Assembly: GCA_945910005.1 (NCBI GenBank)
Contig: CAMDTW010000354.1
Coordinates: 54,543 to 118,542 of the forward strand
Length of the DNA stretch: 64,000 nucleotides
Reading direction: 5' to 3'
DNA from: Isoperla grammatica
Lineage: Eukaryota > Arthropoda > Insecta > Plecoptera > Perlodidae
The notes under the pieces are model-generated. The model saw only the letters and a list, made by a program, of their open reading frames with translations, did no database searches and was not told the origin of the DNA. This document shows, piece after piece, positions 12,687 through 25,197 of this stretch. Positions within the stretch are counted from its first letter, which is position 1; every line of letters starts with the position of its first letter. Both the position numbers and the translations under genes were made by a program.

Positions 12687-14370
12687 GGTTTCAACCAAAT
12701 TGCACAAATCGTTGTTTTAGAGCGTTTCAGGCTCCAATAAGCACAATTTGTCCATTTCGTCACATTTCGAAAACTTCTATAGAAGTTACACCCTCCGTCG
12801 AAAAATAAGAATTATAGGTTGCATTCTTCAAGAGTATAATGAAAATGCATAAATTGAGTTTTTTCGTCGTTTTTGGTTAAAATATGCATAAAAAATAGAA
12901 ATTGGCTGATTTCTGTCTATCTACCACAAACTTCCAGTTTTAAGAGGAATCTTGCATACGGCCGGGTTTCCTAAGGGTTTCAACCAAAGTTGACAAATCG
13001 TTGTTTTAGAGCGTTTCAGGCTCCAATAAGCACAATTTGTCCATTTCGTCACATTTCGATAACTTCTATAGAAGTTACACCCTCCGTCGAAAAATAAGAA
13101 TTATAGGTTGCATTCTTCAAGAGTATAATGAAAATGCATAAATTGAGTTTTTTCGTCGTTTTTGGTTAAAATATGCATAAAATATAGAAATTGGCTGATT
13201 TCTGTCTATCTACCACAAACTTCCAGTTTTAAGAGGAATCTTGCATACGGCTGGGATTCCTAAGGGTTTCAACCAAATTGCACAAATCGTTGTTTTAGAG
13301 CGTTTCAGGCTCCAATAAGATCAATTTGTCCATTATGTCACATTTCGATAACTTCTATAGAAGTTACACCCTCCGTTGAAAAATAAGAATTATAGGCTGC
13401 ATTCTTCAAGAGTATAATGAAAATGCATAAATTGAGTTTTTTCGTCGTTTTTGGTTAAAATATGCATAAAATATAGAAATTGGCTGATTTTAGTCTATCT
13501 ACCACAAACTTCCAGTTTTAAGAGGAATCTTGCATACGGCTGGGATTCCTAAGGGTTTCAACCAAATTGCACAAATCGTTGTTTTAGAGCGTTTCAGGCT
13601 CCAATAAGCACAATTTGTCCATTTCGTCACATTTCGATAACTTCTATAGAAGTTACACCCTCCGTCGAAAAATAAGAATTATAGGTTGCATTCTTCAAGA
13701 GTATAATGAAAATGCATAAATTGAGTTTTTTCGTCGTTTTTGGTTAAAATATGCATAAAAAATAGAAATTGGCTGATTTCAGTCTATCTACCACAAACTT
13801 CCAGTTTTAAGAGGAATCTTGCATACGGCCGGGATTCCTAAGGGTTTCAACCAAAGTTGACAAATCGTTGTTTTAGAGCGTTTCAGGCTCCAATAAGCAC
13901 AACTTGTCCATTTCGTCACATTTCGATAACTTTTATAGAAGTTACACCCTCCGTTGAAAAATAAGAATTATAGGCTGCATTCTTCAAGAGTATAATGAAA
14001 ATGCATAAATTGAGTTTTTTCGTCGTTTTTGGTTAAAATATGCATAAAATATAGAAATTGGCTGATTTTAGTCTATCTACCACAAACTTCCAGTTTTAAG
14101 AGGAATCTTGAATTCGGCTGGGATTCCTAAGGGTTTCAACCAAATTGCACAAATCGTTGTTTTATAGCGTTTCAGGCTCCAATAAGCACAATTTGTCCAT
14201 TTTGTCACATTTCGATAACTTCTATAGAAGTTACACCCTCCGTCGAAAAATAAGAATTATAGGTTGCATTCTTCAAGAGTATAATGAAAATGCATAAATT
14301 GAGTTTTTTCGTCGTTTTTGGTTAAAATATGCATAAAAAATAGAAATTGGCTGATTTCAGTCTATCTACC

Positions 14371-14376
14371 CCAGTG
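14371..14376 (-). other. Clustered substitutions in one monomer
   Basis: The invariant ctaccacaaacttcc reads ctaccccagtgttcc here. That is four substitutions within six bases (14,371, 14,374, 14,375 and 14,376) with no length change. I saw this in no other copy. It lies in the part of unit 1 that has no close counterpart elsewhere in the window. Confidence 0.8.
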
Positions 14377-15299
14377 TTCCAGTTTTAAGAGGAATCTTGC
14401 ATACGGCTGGGATTCCTAAGGGTTTCAACCAAATTGCACAAATCGTTGTTTTAGAGCGTTTCAGGCTCCAAAAAGCACAATTTGTCCATTTCGTCACATT
14501 TCGATAACTTCTATAGAAGTTACACCCTCCGTCGAAAAATAAGAATTATAGGTTGCATTCTTCAAGAGTATAATGAAAATGCATAAATTGAGTTTTTTCG
14601 TCGTTTTTGGTTAAAATATGCATAAAAATAGAAATTGGCTGATTTCAGTCCATCTACCACAAACTTCCAGTTTTAAGAGGAATCTTGCATACGGCCGGGA
14701 TTCCTAAGGGTCTCAACCAAAACTGATAAATCGTTGTTTGAGAGCGTTTCAGGCTCCAATAAGCACAATTTGTCCATTTCGTCACATTTCGATAACTTCT
14801 ATAGAAGTTACACCCTCCGTCGAAAAATAAGAATTATAGGTTGCATTCTTCAAGAGTAAAATGCAAATGCATAAATTGAGTTTTTTCGTCGTTTTTGGTT
14901 AAAATATGCATAAAAAATAGAAATTGGCTGATTTCAGTCTATCTACCACAAACTTCCAGTTTTAAGAGGAATCTTGCATACGGCCGGGATTCCTAAGGGT
15001 TTCAACCAAAACTGACAAATCGTTGTTTTAGAGCGTTTCAGGCTCCAATTAGCACAATTTGTCCATTTCGTCACATTTCAATAACTTCTATAGAAGTTAC
15101 ACCCTCCGTCGAAAAATAAGAATTATAGGTTGCATTCTTCAAGAGTATAATGAAAATGCATAAATTGAGTTTTTTCGTCGTTTTTGGTTAAAATATGCAT
15201 AAAAAATAGAAATTGGCTGATTTCAGTCTATCTACCACAAACTTCCAGTTTTAAGAGGAATCTTGCATACGGCCGGGATTCCTAAGGGTTTCAACCAAA

Positions 15300-17609
15300 G
15301 TTGACAAATCGTTGTTTTAGAGCGTTTCAGGCTCCAATAAGCACAATTTGTCCATTTCGTCACATTTCGATAACTTCTATAGAAGTTACACCCTCCGTTG
15401 AAAAATAAGAATTATAGGCTGCATTCTTCAAGAGTATAATGAAAATGCATAAATTGAGTTTTTTCGTCGTTTTTGGTTAAAATATGCATAAAATATAGAA
15501 ATTGGCTGATTTTAGTCTATCTACCACAAACTTCCAGTTTTAAGAGGAATCTTGCATACGGCTGGGATTCCTAAGGGTTTCAACCAATTTGCTCAAATCG
15601 TTGTTTTAGAGCGTTTCAGGCTCCAATAAGCACAATTTGTCCATTTCGTCACATTTCGATAACTTCTATAGAAGTTACACCCTCCGTTGAAAAATAAGAA
15701 TTATAGGCTACATTCTTCAAGAGTATAATGAAAATGCATAAATTGAGTTTTTTCGTCGTTTTTGGTTAAAATATGCATAAAATATAGAAATTGGCTGATT
15801 TTAGTCTATCTACCACAAACTTCCAGTTTTAAGAGGAATCTTGCAACGGCTGGGATTCCTAAGGGTTTCAACCAAATTGCACAAATCGTTGTTTTAGAGC
15901 GTGTCAGGCTCCAATAAGCACATTTTGTCCATTTCGTCACATTTCGATATTTTCTATAGAAGTTACACCCTAGGTCGAAAAATAAGAATTATAGGTTGCA
16001 TTCTTCAAGAGTATAATGAAAATGCATAAATTGAGTTTTTTCGTCGTTTTTTTTTAAAATATGCATCAAAAATAGACATTGGCTGATATCAGTCAATCTA
16101 CCACAAACTTCCAGTTTTAAGAGGAATCTTGCATACGGCCGGGATTCCTAAGGGTTTCAACTAAAGTTGACAAATCGTTGTTTTAGAGCGTTTCAGGCTC
16201 CAATAAGCACAATTTGTCCATTTCGTCACATTTCGATAACTTCTATAGAAGTTACACCCTCCGTCGAAAAATAAGAATTCTAGGTTGCATTCTTCAAGAG
16301 TATAATGAAAATGCATAAATTGAGTTTTTTCGTCGTTTTTGGTTAAAATATGCATAAAAAATAGAAATTGGCTGATTTCAGTCTATCTACCACAAACTTC
16401 CAGTTTTAAGAGGAATCTTGCATACGGCCGGGATTCCTAAGGGTTTCAACCAAAGTTGACAAATCGTTGTTTAAGAGCGTTTCAGGCTCCAATAAGCACA
16501 ATTTGTCCATTTCGTCACATTTCGATTACTTCTATAGAAGTTACACCCTCCGTTGAAAAATAAGAATTATAGGCTGCATTCTTCAAGAGTATAATGAAAA
16601 TGCATAAATTGAGTTTTTTCGTCGTTTTTGGTTAAAATATGCATAAAATATAGAAATTGGCTGATTTTAGTCTATCTACCACAAACTTCCAGTTTTAAGA
16701 GGAATCTTGCATACGGCTGGGATTCCTAAGGGTTTCAACCAAATTGCACAAATCGTTGTTTTAGAGCGTTTCAGGCTCCAATAAGCACAATTTGTCCATT
16801 TCGTCACATTTCGATAACTTCTATAGAAGTTACACCCTCCGTTGAAAAATAAGAATTATAGGCTACATTCTTCAAGAGTATAATGAAAATGCATAAATTG
16901 AGTTTTTTCGTCGTTTTTGGTTAAAATATGCATAAAATATAGAAATTGGCTGATTTTAGTCTATCTACCACAAACTTCCAGTTTTAAGAGGAATCTTGCA
17001 ACGGCTGGGATTCCTAAGGGTTTCAACCAAATTGCACAAATCGTTGTTTTAGAGCGTTTCAGGCTCCAATAAGCACATTTTGTCCATTTCGTCACATTTC
17101 GATAACTTCTATAGAAGTTACACCCTCCGTCGAAAAATAAGAATTATAGGTTGCATTCTTCAAGAGTATAATGAAAATGCATAAATTGAGTTTTTTCGTC
17201 GTTTTTGGTTAAAATATGCATCAAAAATAGACATTGGCTGATATCAGTCATTCTACCACAAACTTCCAGTTTTAAGAGGAATCTTGCATACGGCCGGGAT
17301 TCCTAAGGGTTTCAACCAAAGTTGACAAATCGTTGTTTTAGAGCGTTTCAGGCTCCAATAAGCACAATTTGTCCATTTCGTCACATTTCGATAACTTCTA
17401 TTGAAGTTACACCCTCCGTCGAAAAATAAGAATTATAGGTTGCATTCTTCAAGAGTATAATGAAAATGCATAAATTGAGTTTTTTCGTCGTTTTTGGTTA
17501 AAATATGCATAAAAAATAGAAATTGGCTGATTTCAGTCCATCTAACACAAACTTCCAGTTTTAAGAGGAATCTTGCATACGGCTGGGATTCCTAAGGGTT
17601 TCAACCAAA
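15300..17609 (-). repeat. Two copies of a 4-monomer (1,155-bp) tandem duplication
   Basis: Rare markers recur at a shift of exactly 1,155 bp: ggctacattc at 15,706 and 16,861, ttgcaacgg at 15,841 and 16,996, and ggctgatatcag at 16,081 and 17,236. The extent is estimated as 15,300-16,454 and 16,455-17,609. The pair straddles the seam between long units 1 and 2. The first copy has a private T run in place of tttttgg near 16,047. Confidence 0.65.
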
Positions 17610-20600
17610 GTTAACAAATCGTTGTTTTAGAGCGTGTCAGGTTTCCAATAAGCACAATTTGGCCATTTCGTCACATTTCGATAACTACTTTAGAAGTTAC
17701 ACCAACCGTTGAAAAATAATAATGTTAGTGTGCATTCTGAAAGAGTATTATGAAAATGCATAAATTGAGTTTTTTGGTCGTTTTTGGTTAAAATATGCAT
17801 AAAATATAGAAATTGGCTGATTTTAGTCTATCTACCACAAACTTCCAGTTTTAAGAGGAATCTTGCATACGGCCGGGATTCCTAAGGGTTTCAACCAAAT
17901 TGCACAAATCGTTGTTTTAGAGCGTTAGGCTCCAAAAAGCACAATTTGTCCATTTCGTCACATTTCGATAACTTCTATAGAAGTTACACCCTCCGTCGAA
18001 AAATAAGAATTATAGGTTGCATTCTTCAAGAGTATAATGAAAATGCATAAATTGAGTTTTTTCGTCGTTTTTGGTTAAAGTATGCATAAAATATAGAAAT
18101 TAGCTGATTTTAGTCTATCTTCCACAAACTTCCAGTTTTAAGAGGAATCTTGCATACGGCTGGGATTCCTAAGGGTTTCAACCAAATTGCACAAATCGTT
18201 GTTTTAGAGCGTTTAAGGCTCCAATAAGCACAATTTGTCCATTTCGTCACATTTCGATAACTTCAATAGAAGTTACACCCTCCGTTGAAAAATAAGAATT
18301 ATAGGCTGCATTCTTCAAGAGTATAATGAAAATGCATAAATTGAGTTTTTTCGTCGTTTTTGGTGAAAGTATGCATAAAATATAGAAATTGGCTGATTTT
18401 AGTCTATCTTCCACAAACTTCCAGTTTTAAGAGGAATCTTGCATACGGCTGGGAATCCTAAGGGTTTCAACCAAATTGCACAAATCGTTGTTTTAGAGCG
18501 TTTAAGGCTCCAATAAGCACAATTTATCCATTTCGTCACATTTCGATAACTTCTATAGAAGTTACACCCTCCGTCGAAAAATAAGAATTATAGGTTGCAT
18601 TCTTCAAGAGTATAATGAAAATGCATAAATTGAGTTTTTTCGTCGTTTTTGGTTAAAATATGCATAAAAAATAGAAATTGGCTGATTTCAGTCTATCTAC
18701 CACAAACTTCCAGTTTTAAGAGGAATCTTGCATACGGCCGGGATTCCTAAGGGTTTCAACCAAAGTTGACAAATCGTTGTTTTATAGCGTTTCAGGCTCC
18801 AATAAGCACAATTTGTCCATTTCGTAACATTTCGATAACTTCTATAGAAGTTACACCCTCCGTCGAAAAATATGAATTATAGGTTGCATTCTTCAAGAGT
18901 ATAATGACAATGCATAAATTGAGTTTTTTCGTCGTTTTTGGTTGAAATATGCCTAAAAAATAGAAATTGGATGATTTCAGTCTATCTACCACAAACTTCC
19001 AGTTTTAAGAGGAATCTTGCATACGGCCGGGATTCCTAAAGGTTTCAACCAAAGTTGACAAATCGTTGTTTCAGAGCGTTTCAGGCTCCAATAAGCACAA
19101 ATTGTCCATATCGTCACATTTCGATAACTTCTATAGAAGTTACACCCTCCGTTGAAAAATAAGAATTATAGGCTGCATTCTTCAAGAGTATAATAAAAAT
19201 GCATAAATTGAGTTTTTTCGTCGTTTTTGGTTAAAATATGCATAAAATATAGAAATTGGCTGATTTTAGTCTATCTACCACAAACTTCCAGTTTTAAGAG
19301 GAATCTTGCATACGGCTGGGATTCCTAAGGGTTTCAACCAAATTGCACAAATCGTTGTTTTAGAGCGTTTCAGGCACCAATAAGCACAATTTGGCCATTT
19401 CGTCACATTTCGATAACTACTTTAGAAGTTACACCAACCGTTGAAAAATAATAATGTTAGTGTGCATTCTGAAAGAGTATTATGAAAATGCATAAATTGA
19501 GTTTTTTGGTCGTTTTTGGTTAAAATATGCATAAAATACAGAAATTGGCTGATTTAAGTCTATCTACCACAAACTTCCAGTTTTAAGAGGAATCTTGCAT
19601 ACGGCCGGGATTCCTAAGGGTTTCAACCAAAGTTGACAAATCGTTGTTTTAGAGCGTTTCAGGCTCCAATAAGCACAAATTGTCCATTTCGTCACATTTC
19701 GATAACTTCTATAGAAGTTACACCCTCCGTTGAAAAATAAGAATTATAGGCTGCATTCTTCAAGAGTATAATGAAAATGTATAAATTGAGTTTTTTCGTC
19801 GTTTTTGGTTAAAATTTGCATAAAATATAGAAATTGGCTGATTTTAGTCTATCTACCACAAACTTCCAGTTTTAAGAGGAATCTTGCATACGGCTGGGAT
19901 TCCTAAGGGTTTCAACCAAATTGCCCAAATCGTTGTTTTAGAGCGTTAGGCTCCAAAAAGCACAATTTGTCCATTTCGTCACATTTCGATAACTTCTATA
20001 GAAGTTACACCCTCCGTCGAAAAATAAGAATTATAGGTTGCATTCTTCAAGAGTATAATGAAAATGCATAAAATATGCATAAAAAATAGAAATAAGCTGA
20101 TTTCAGTCTATCTACCACAAACTTCCAGTTTTAAGAGGAATCTTGCATACGGCCGGGATTCCTAAGGGTTTCAACCAAAGTTGACAAATCGTTGTTTTAG
20201 AGCGTTTCAGGCTCCAATAAGCACAATTTGTCCATTTCGTCACATTTCGAAAACTTCTATAGAAGTTACACCCTCCGTCGAAAAATAAGAATTATAGGTT
20301 GCATTCTTCAAGAGTATAATGAAAATGCATAAATTGAGTTTTTTCGTCGTTTTTTTTTTAAATATGCATCAAAAATAGACATTGGCTGATATCAGTCAAT
20401 CTACCACAAACTTCCAGTTTTAAGAGGAATCTTGCATACGGCCGGGATTCCTAAGGGTTTCAACCAAAGTTGACAAATCGTTGTTTTAGAGCGTTTCAGG
20501 CTCCAATAAGCACAATTTGTCCATTTCGTCACATTTCGATAACTTCTATAGAAGTTACACCCTCCGTCGAAAAATAAGAATTATAGGTTGCATTCTTCAA

Positions 20601-23600
20601 GAGTATAATGAAAATGCATAAATTGAGTTTTTTGTCGTTTTTGGTTGAAATATGCCTAAAAAATAGAAATTGGATGATTTCAGTCTATCTACCACAAACT
20701 TCCAGTTTTAAGAGGAATCTTGCATACGGCCGGGATTCCTAAAGGTTTCAACCAAAGTTGACAAATCGTTGTTTTAGAGCGTTTCAGGCTCCAATAAGCA
20801 CAATTTGTCCATTTCGTCACATTTCGATAACTTCTATAGAAGTTACACCCTCCGTTGAAAAATAAGAATTATAGGCTGCATTCTTCAAGAGTATAATAAA
20901 AATGCATAAATTGAGTTTTTTCGTCGTTTTTGGTTAAAATATGCATAAAATATAGAAATTGGCTGATTTTAGTCTATCTACCACAAACTTCCAGTTTTAA
21001 GAGGAATCTTACAAACGGCTGGGATTCCTAAGGGTTTCAACCAAATTGCACAAATCGTTGTTTTAGAGCGTTTCAGGCTCCAATAAGCACAATTTGTCCA
21101 TTTCGTTACATTTCGATAACTTCTATAGAAGTTACACCCTCCGTTGAAAAATAAGAATTATAGGCTGCATTCTTCAAGAGTATAATGAAAATGCATAAAT
21201 TGAGTTTTTTCGTCGTTTTTGGTTAAAATATGCATAAAATATAGAAATTGGCTGATTTTAGTCTATCTACCACAAACTTCCAGTTTTAAGAGGAATCTTG
21301 CATACGGCTGGGATTCCTAAGGGTTTCAACCAAATTGCACAAATCGTTGTTTTAGAGCGTTTCAGGTTCCAATAAGCACAATTTGTCCATTTCGTCACAT
21401 TTCGAAAACTTCTATAGAAGTTACACCCTCCGTCGAAAAATAAGAATTATAGGTTGCATTCTTCAAGAGTATAATGAAAATGCATAAATTGAGTTTTTTC
21501 GTCGTTTTTGGTTAAAATATGCATAAAAAATAGAAATTGGCTGATTTCTGTCTATCTACCACAAACATCCAGTTTTAAGAGGAATCTTGCATATGGCCGG
21601 GTTTCCTAAGGGTTTCTACCAAAGTTGACAAATCGTTGTTTTAGAGCGTTTCAGGCTCCAATAAGCACAATTTGTCCATTTCGTCACATTTCGATAACTT
21701 CTATAGAAGTTACACCCTCCGTCGAAAAATAAGAATTATAGGTTGCATTCTTCAAGAGTATAATGAAAATGCATAAATTGAGTTTTTTCGTCGTTTTTGG
21801 TTAAAATATGTCTAAAAAATAGAAATTGGCTGATTTTAGTCTATCTACCACAAACTTCCAGTTTTAAGAGGAATCTTGCATACGGCTGGGATTCCTAAGG
21901 GTTTCAACCAAATTGCACAAATCGTTGTTTTAGAGCGTTTCAGGCTCCAATAAGATCAATTTGTCCATTATGTCACATTTCGATAACTTCTATAGAAGTT
22001 ACACCCTCCGTTGAAAAATAAGAATTATAGGCTGCATTCTTCAAGAGTATAATGAAAATGCATAAATTGAGTTTTTTCGTCGTTTTTGGTTAAAATATGC
22101 ATAAAATAAAGAAATTGGCTGACTTCAGTCTATCTACCACAAACTTCCAGTTTTAAGAGGAATCTTGCATACGGCTGGGATTCCTAAGGGTTTCAACTAA
22201 ATTGCACAAATCGTTGTTTTAGAGCGTTTCAGGCTCCAATAAGCACAATTTGTCCATTTCGTCACATTTCGATAACTTCTATAGAAGTTACACCCTCCGT
22301 CGAAAAATAAGAATTATAGGTTGCATTCTTCAAGAGTATAATGAAAATGCATAAATTGAGTTTTTTCGTCGTTTTTGGTTAAAATATGCATAAAAAATAG
22401 AAATTGGCTGATTTCAGTCTATCTACCACAAACTTCCAGTTTTAAGAGGAATCTTGCATACGGCCGGGTTTCCTAAGGGTTTCAACCAAAGTTGACAAAT
22501 CGTTGTTTTAGAGCGTTTCAGGCTCCAATAAGCACAATTTGTCCATTTCGTCACATTTCGATAACTTCTATAGAAGTTACACCCTCCGTCGAAAAATAAG
22601 AATTATAGGTTGCATTCTTCAAGAGTATAATGAAAATGCATAAATTGAGTTTTTTCGTCGTTTTTGGTTAAAATATGCCTAAAAAATAGAAATTGGCTGA
22701 TTTCAGTCTATCTACCACAAACTTCCAGTTTTAAGAGGAATCTTGCATACGGCCGGGATTCCTAAGGGTTTCAACCAAATTGCACAAATCGTTGTTTTAG
22801 AGCGTTTCAGGCTCCAATAAGCACAATTTGTCCATTTCGTCACATTTCGATAACTTCTATAGAAGTTACACCCTCCGTCGAAAAATAAGAATTATAGGTT
22901 GCATTCTTCAAGAGTATAATGAAAATGCATAAATTGAGTTTTTTCGTCGTTTTTGGTTAAAATATGCATAAAAAATAGAAATTGGCTGATTTCAGTCTAT
23001 CTACCACAAACTTCCAGTTTTAAGAGGAATCTTGCATACGGCCGGGATTCCTAAGGGTTTCAACCAAAGTTGACAAATCGTTGTTTTATAGCGTTTAAGG
23101 CTCCAATAAGCACAATTTGTCCATTTCGTCACATTTCGATAACTTCTATAGAAGTTACACCCTCAGTCGAAAAATAAGAATTATAGGTTGCATTCTTCAA
23201 GAGTATAATGAAAATGCATAAATTGAGTTTTTTCGTCGTTTTTGGTTGAAATATGCCTAAAAATTAGAAATTTGCTGATTTCAGTTTATCTACCACAAAC
23301 TTCCAGTTTTAAGAGGAATCTTGCATACGGCCGGGATTCCTAAGGGTTTCAACCAAAGTTGACAAATCGTTGTTTTAGAGCGTTTCAGGCTCCAATTAGC
23401 ACAATTTGTCCATTTCGTCACATTTCGATAACTTCTATAGAAGTTACACCCTCCGTTGAAAAATAAGAATTATAGGCTGCATTCTTCAAGAGTATAATAA
23501 AAATGCATAAAATTGAGTTTTTTCGTCGTTTTTGGTTAAAATATGCATAAAATATAGAAATTGGCTGATTTTAGTCTATCTACCACAAACTTCCAGTTTT

Positions 23601-25197
23601 AAGAGGAATCTTGCATACGGCTGGGATTCCCAAGGGTTTCAACCAAATTGCACAAATCGTTGTTTTAGAGCGTTTCAGGCTCCAATAAGCACAATTTGTC
23701 CATTATGTCACATTTCGATAACTTCTATAGAAGTTACACCCTCCGTTGAAAAATAAGAATTATAGGCTGCATTCTTCAAGAGTATAATGAAAATGCATAA
23801 ATTGAGTTTTTTCGTCGTTTTTGGTTAAAATATGCATAAAATATAGAAATTGGCTGATTTTAGTCTATCTACCACAAACTTCCAGTTTTAAGAGGAATCT
23901 TGCATACGGCTGGGATTCCTAAGGGTTTCAACCAAATTGCACAAATCGTTGTTTTAGAGCGTTTCAGGCTCCAATAAGCACAATTTGTCCATTTCGTCAC
24001 ATTTCGAAAACTTCTATAGAAGTTACACCCTCCGTCGAAAAATAAGAATTATAGGTTGCATTCTTCAAGAGTATAATGAAAATGCATAAATTGAGTTTTT
24101 TCGTCGTTTTTGGTTAAAATATGCATAAAAAATAGAAATTGGCTGATTTCAGTCTATCTACCACAAACTTCCAGTTTTAAGAGGAATCTTGCATACGGCC
24201 GGGTTTCCTAAGGGTTTCAACCAAAGTTGACAAATCGTTGTTTTAGAGCGTTTCAGGCTCCAATAAGCACAATTTGTCCATTTCGTCACATTTCGATAAC
24301 TTCTATAGAAGTTACACCCTCGGTCGAAAAATAAGAATTATAGGTTGCATTCTTCAAGAGTATAATGAAAATGCATAAATTGAGTTTTTTCGTCGTTTTT
24401 GGTTAAAATATGCATAAAAAATAGAAATTGGCTGATTTCAGTCTATCTACCACAAACTTCCAGATTTAAGAGGAATCTTGCATACGGCCGGGATTCCTAA
24501 GGGTTTCAACCAAAGTTGACAAATCGTTGTTTTAGAGCGTTTCAGGCTCCAATAAGCACAATTTGTCCATTTCGTCACATTTCGATAACTTCTATAGAAG
24601 TTACACCCTCCGTTGAAAAATAAGAATTATAGGCTGCATTCTTCAAGAGTATAATGAAAATGCATAAATTGAGTTTTTTCGTCGTTTTTGGTTAAAATAT
24701 GCATAAAATATAGAAATTGGCTGATTTCAGTCTATCTACCACAAACATCCAGTTTTAAGAGGAATCTTGCATACGGCCGGGTTTCCTAAGGGTTTCAACC
24801 AAAGTTGACAAATCGTTGTTTTAGAGCGTTTCAGGCTCCAATAAGCACAATTTGTCCATTTCGTCACATTTCGATAACTACTTTAGAAGTTACACCAACC
24901 GTTGAAAAATAATAATGTTAGTGTGCATTCTGAAAGAGTATAATGAAAATGCATAAATTGAGTTTTTTGGTCGTTTTTGGTTAAAATATGCATAAAATAT
25001 AGAAATTGGCTGATTTTAGTCTATCTACCACAAACTTCCAGTTTTAAGAGGAATCTTGCATACGGCCGGGATTCCTAAGGGTTTCAACCAAAGTTGACAA
25101 ATCGTTGTTTTAGAGCGTTTCAGGCTCCAATAAGCACAATTTGTCCATTTCGTCACATTTCGATAACTTCTATAGAAGTAAACCCTCCGTTGAAAAA
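16850..25197 (-). repeat. Long HOR unit 2 (8,348 bp, 29 monomers)
   Basis: It is the first copy of an 8,348-bp tandem duplication. Marker pairs with the next unit are ggctacattc 16,861/25,209, gcgttagg 17,924/26,272 and 19,945/28,293, the C monomers 17,683/26,031 and 19,415/27,763, and aagatc 21,952/30,300. The length equals 29 x 289 minus 33 bp. I can account for these 33 bp as one 28-bp deletion (20,063), two 2-bp deletions (gcgttagg) and one 1-bp deletion (ttgcaacgg). Confidence 0.85.

Larger units (their letters stand above)
8495..16849 (-). repeat. Long HOR unit 1 (about 8,348 bp, 29 monomers)
   Basis: It starts after the gaagtaaaccc marker and ends before the ggctacattc monomer at 16,861. 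Its first 5.3 kb (to about 13.8 kb) matches 33.5-38.8 kb at a constant shift of 25,044. Examples are 11,021 to 36,065 (gcgttagg), 11,487 to 36,531 (cttcag), 12,374 to 37,418 (ttacaaacgg) and 13,317 to 38,361 (aagatc). The last 3 kb (13.8-16.85 kb) has no counterpart at that shift. Against unit 2 its markers are displaced by whole monomers (8,924 at 11,021 and 8,635 at 12,374). Confidence 0.65.
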
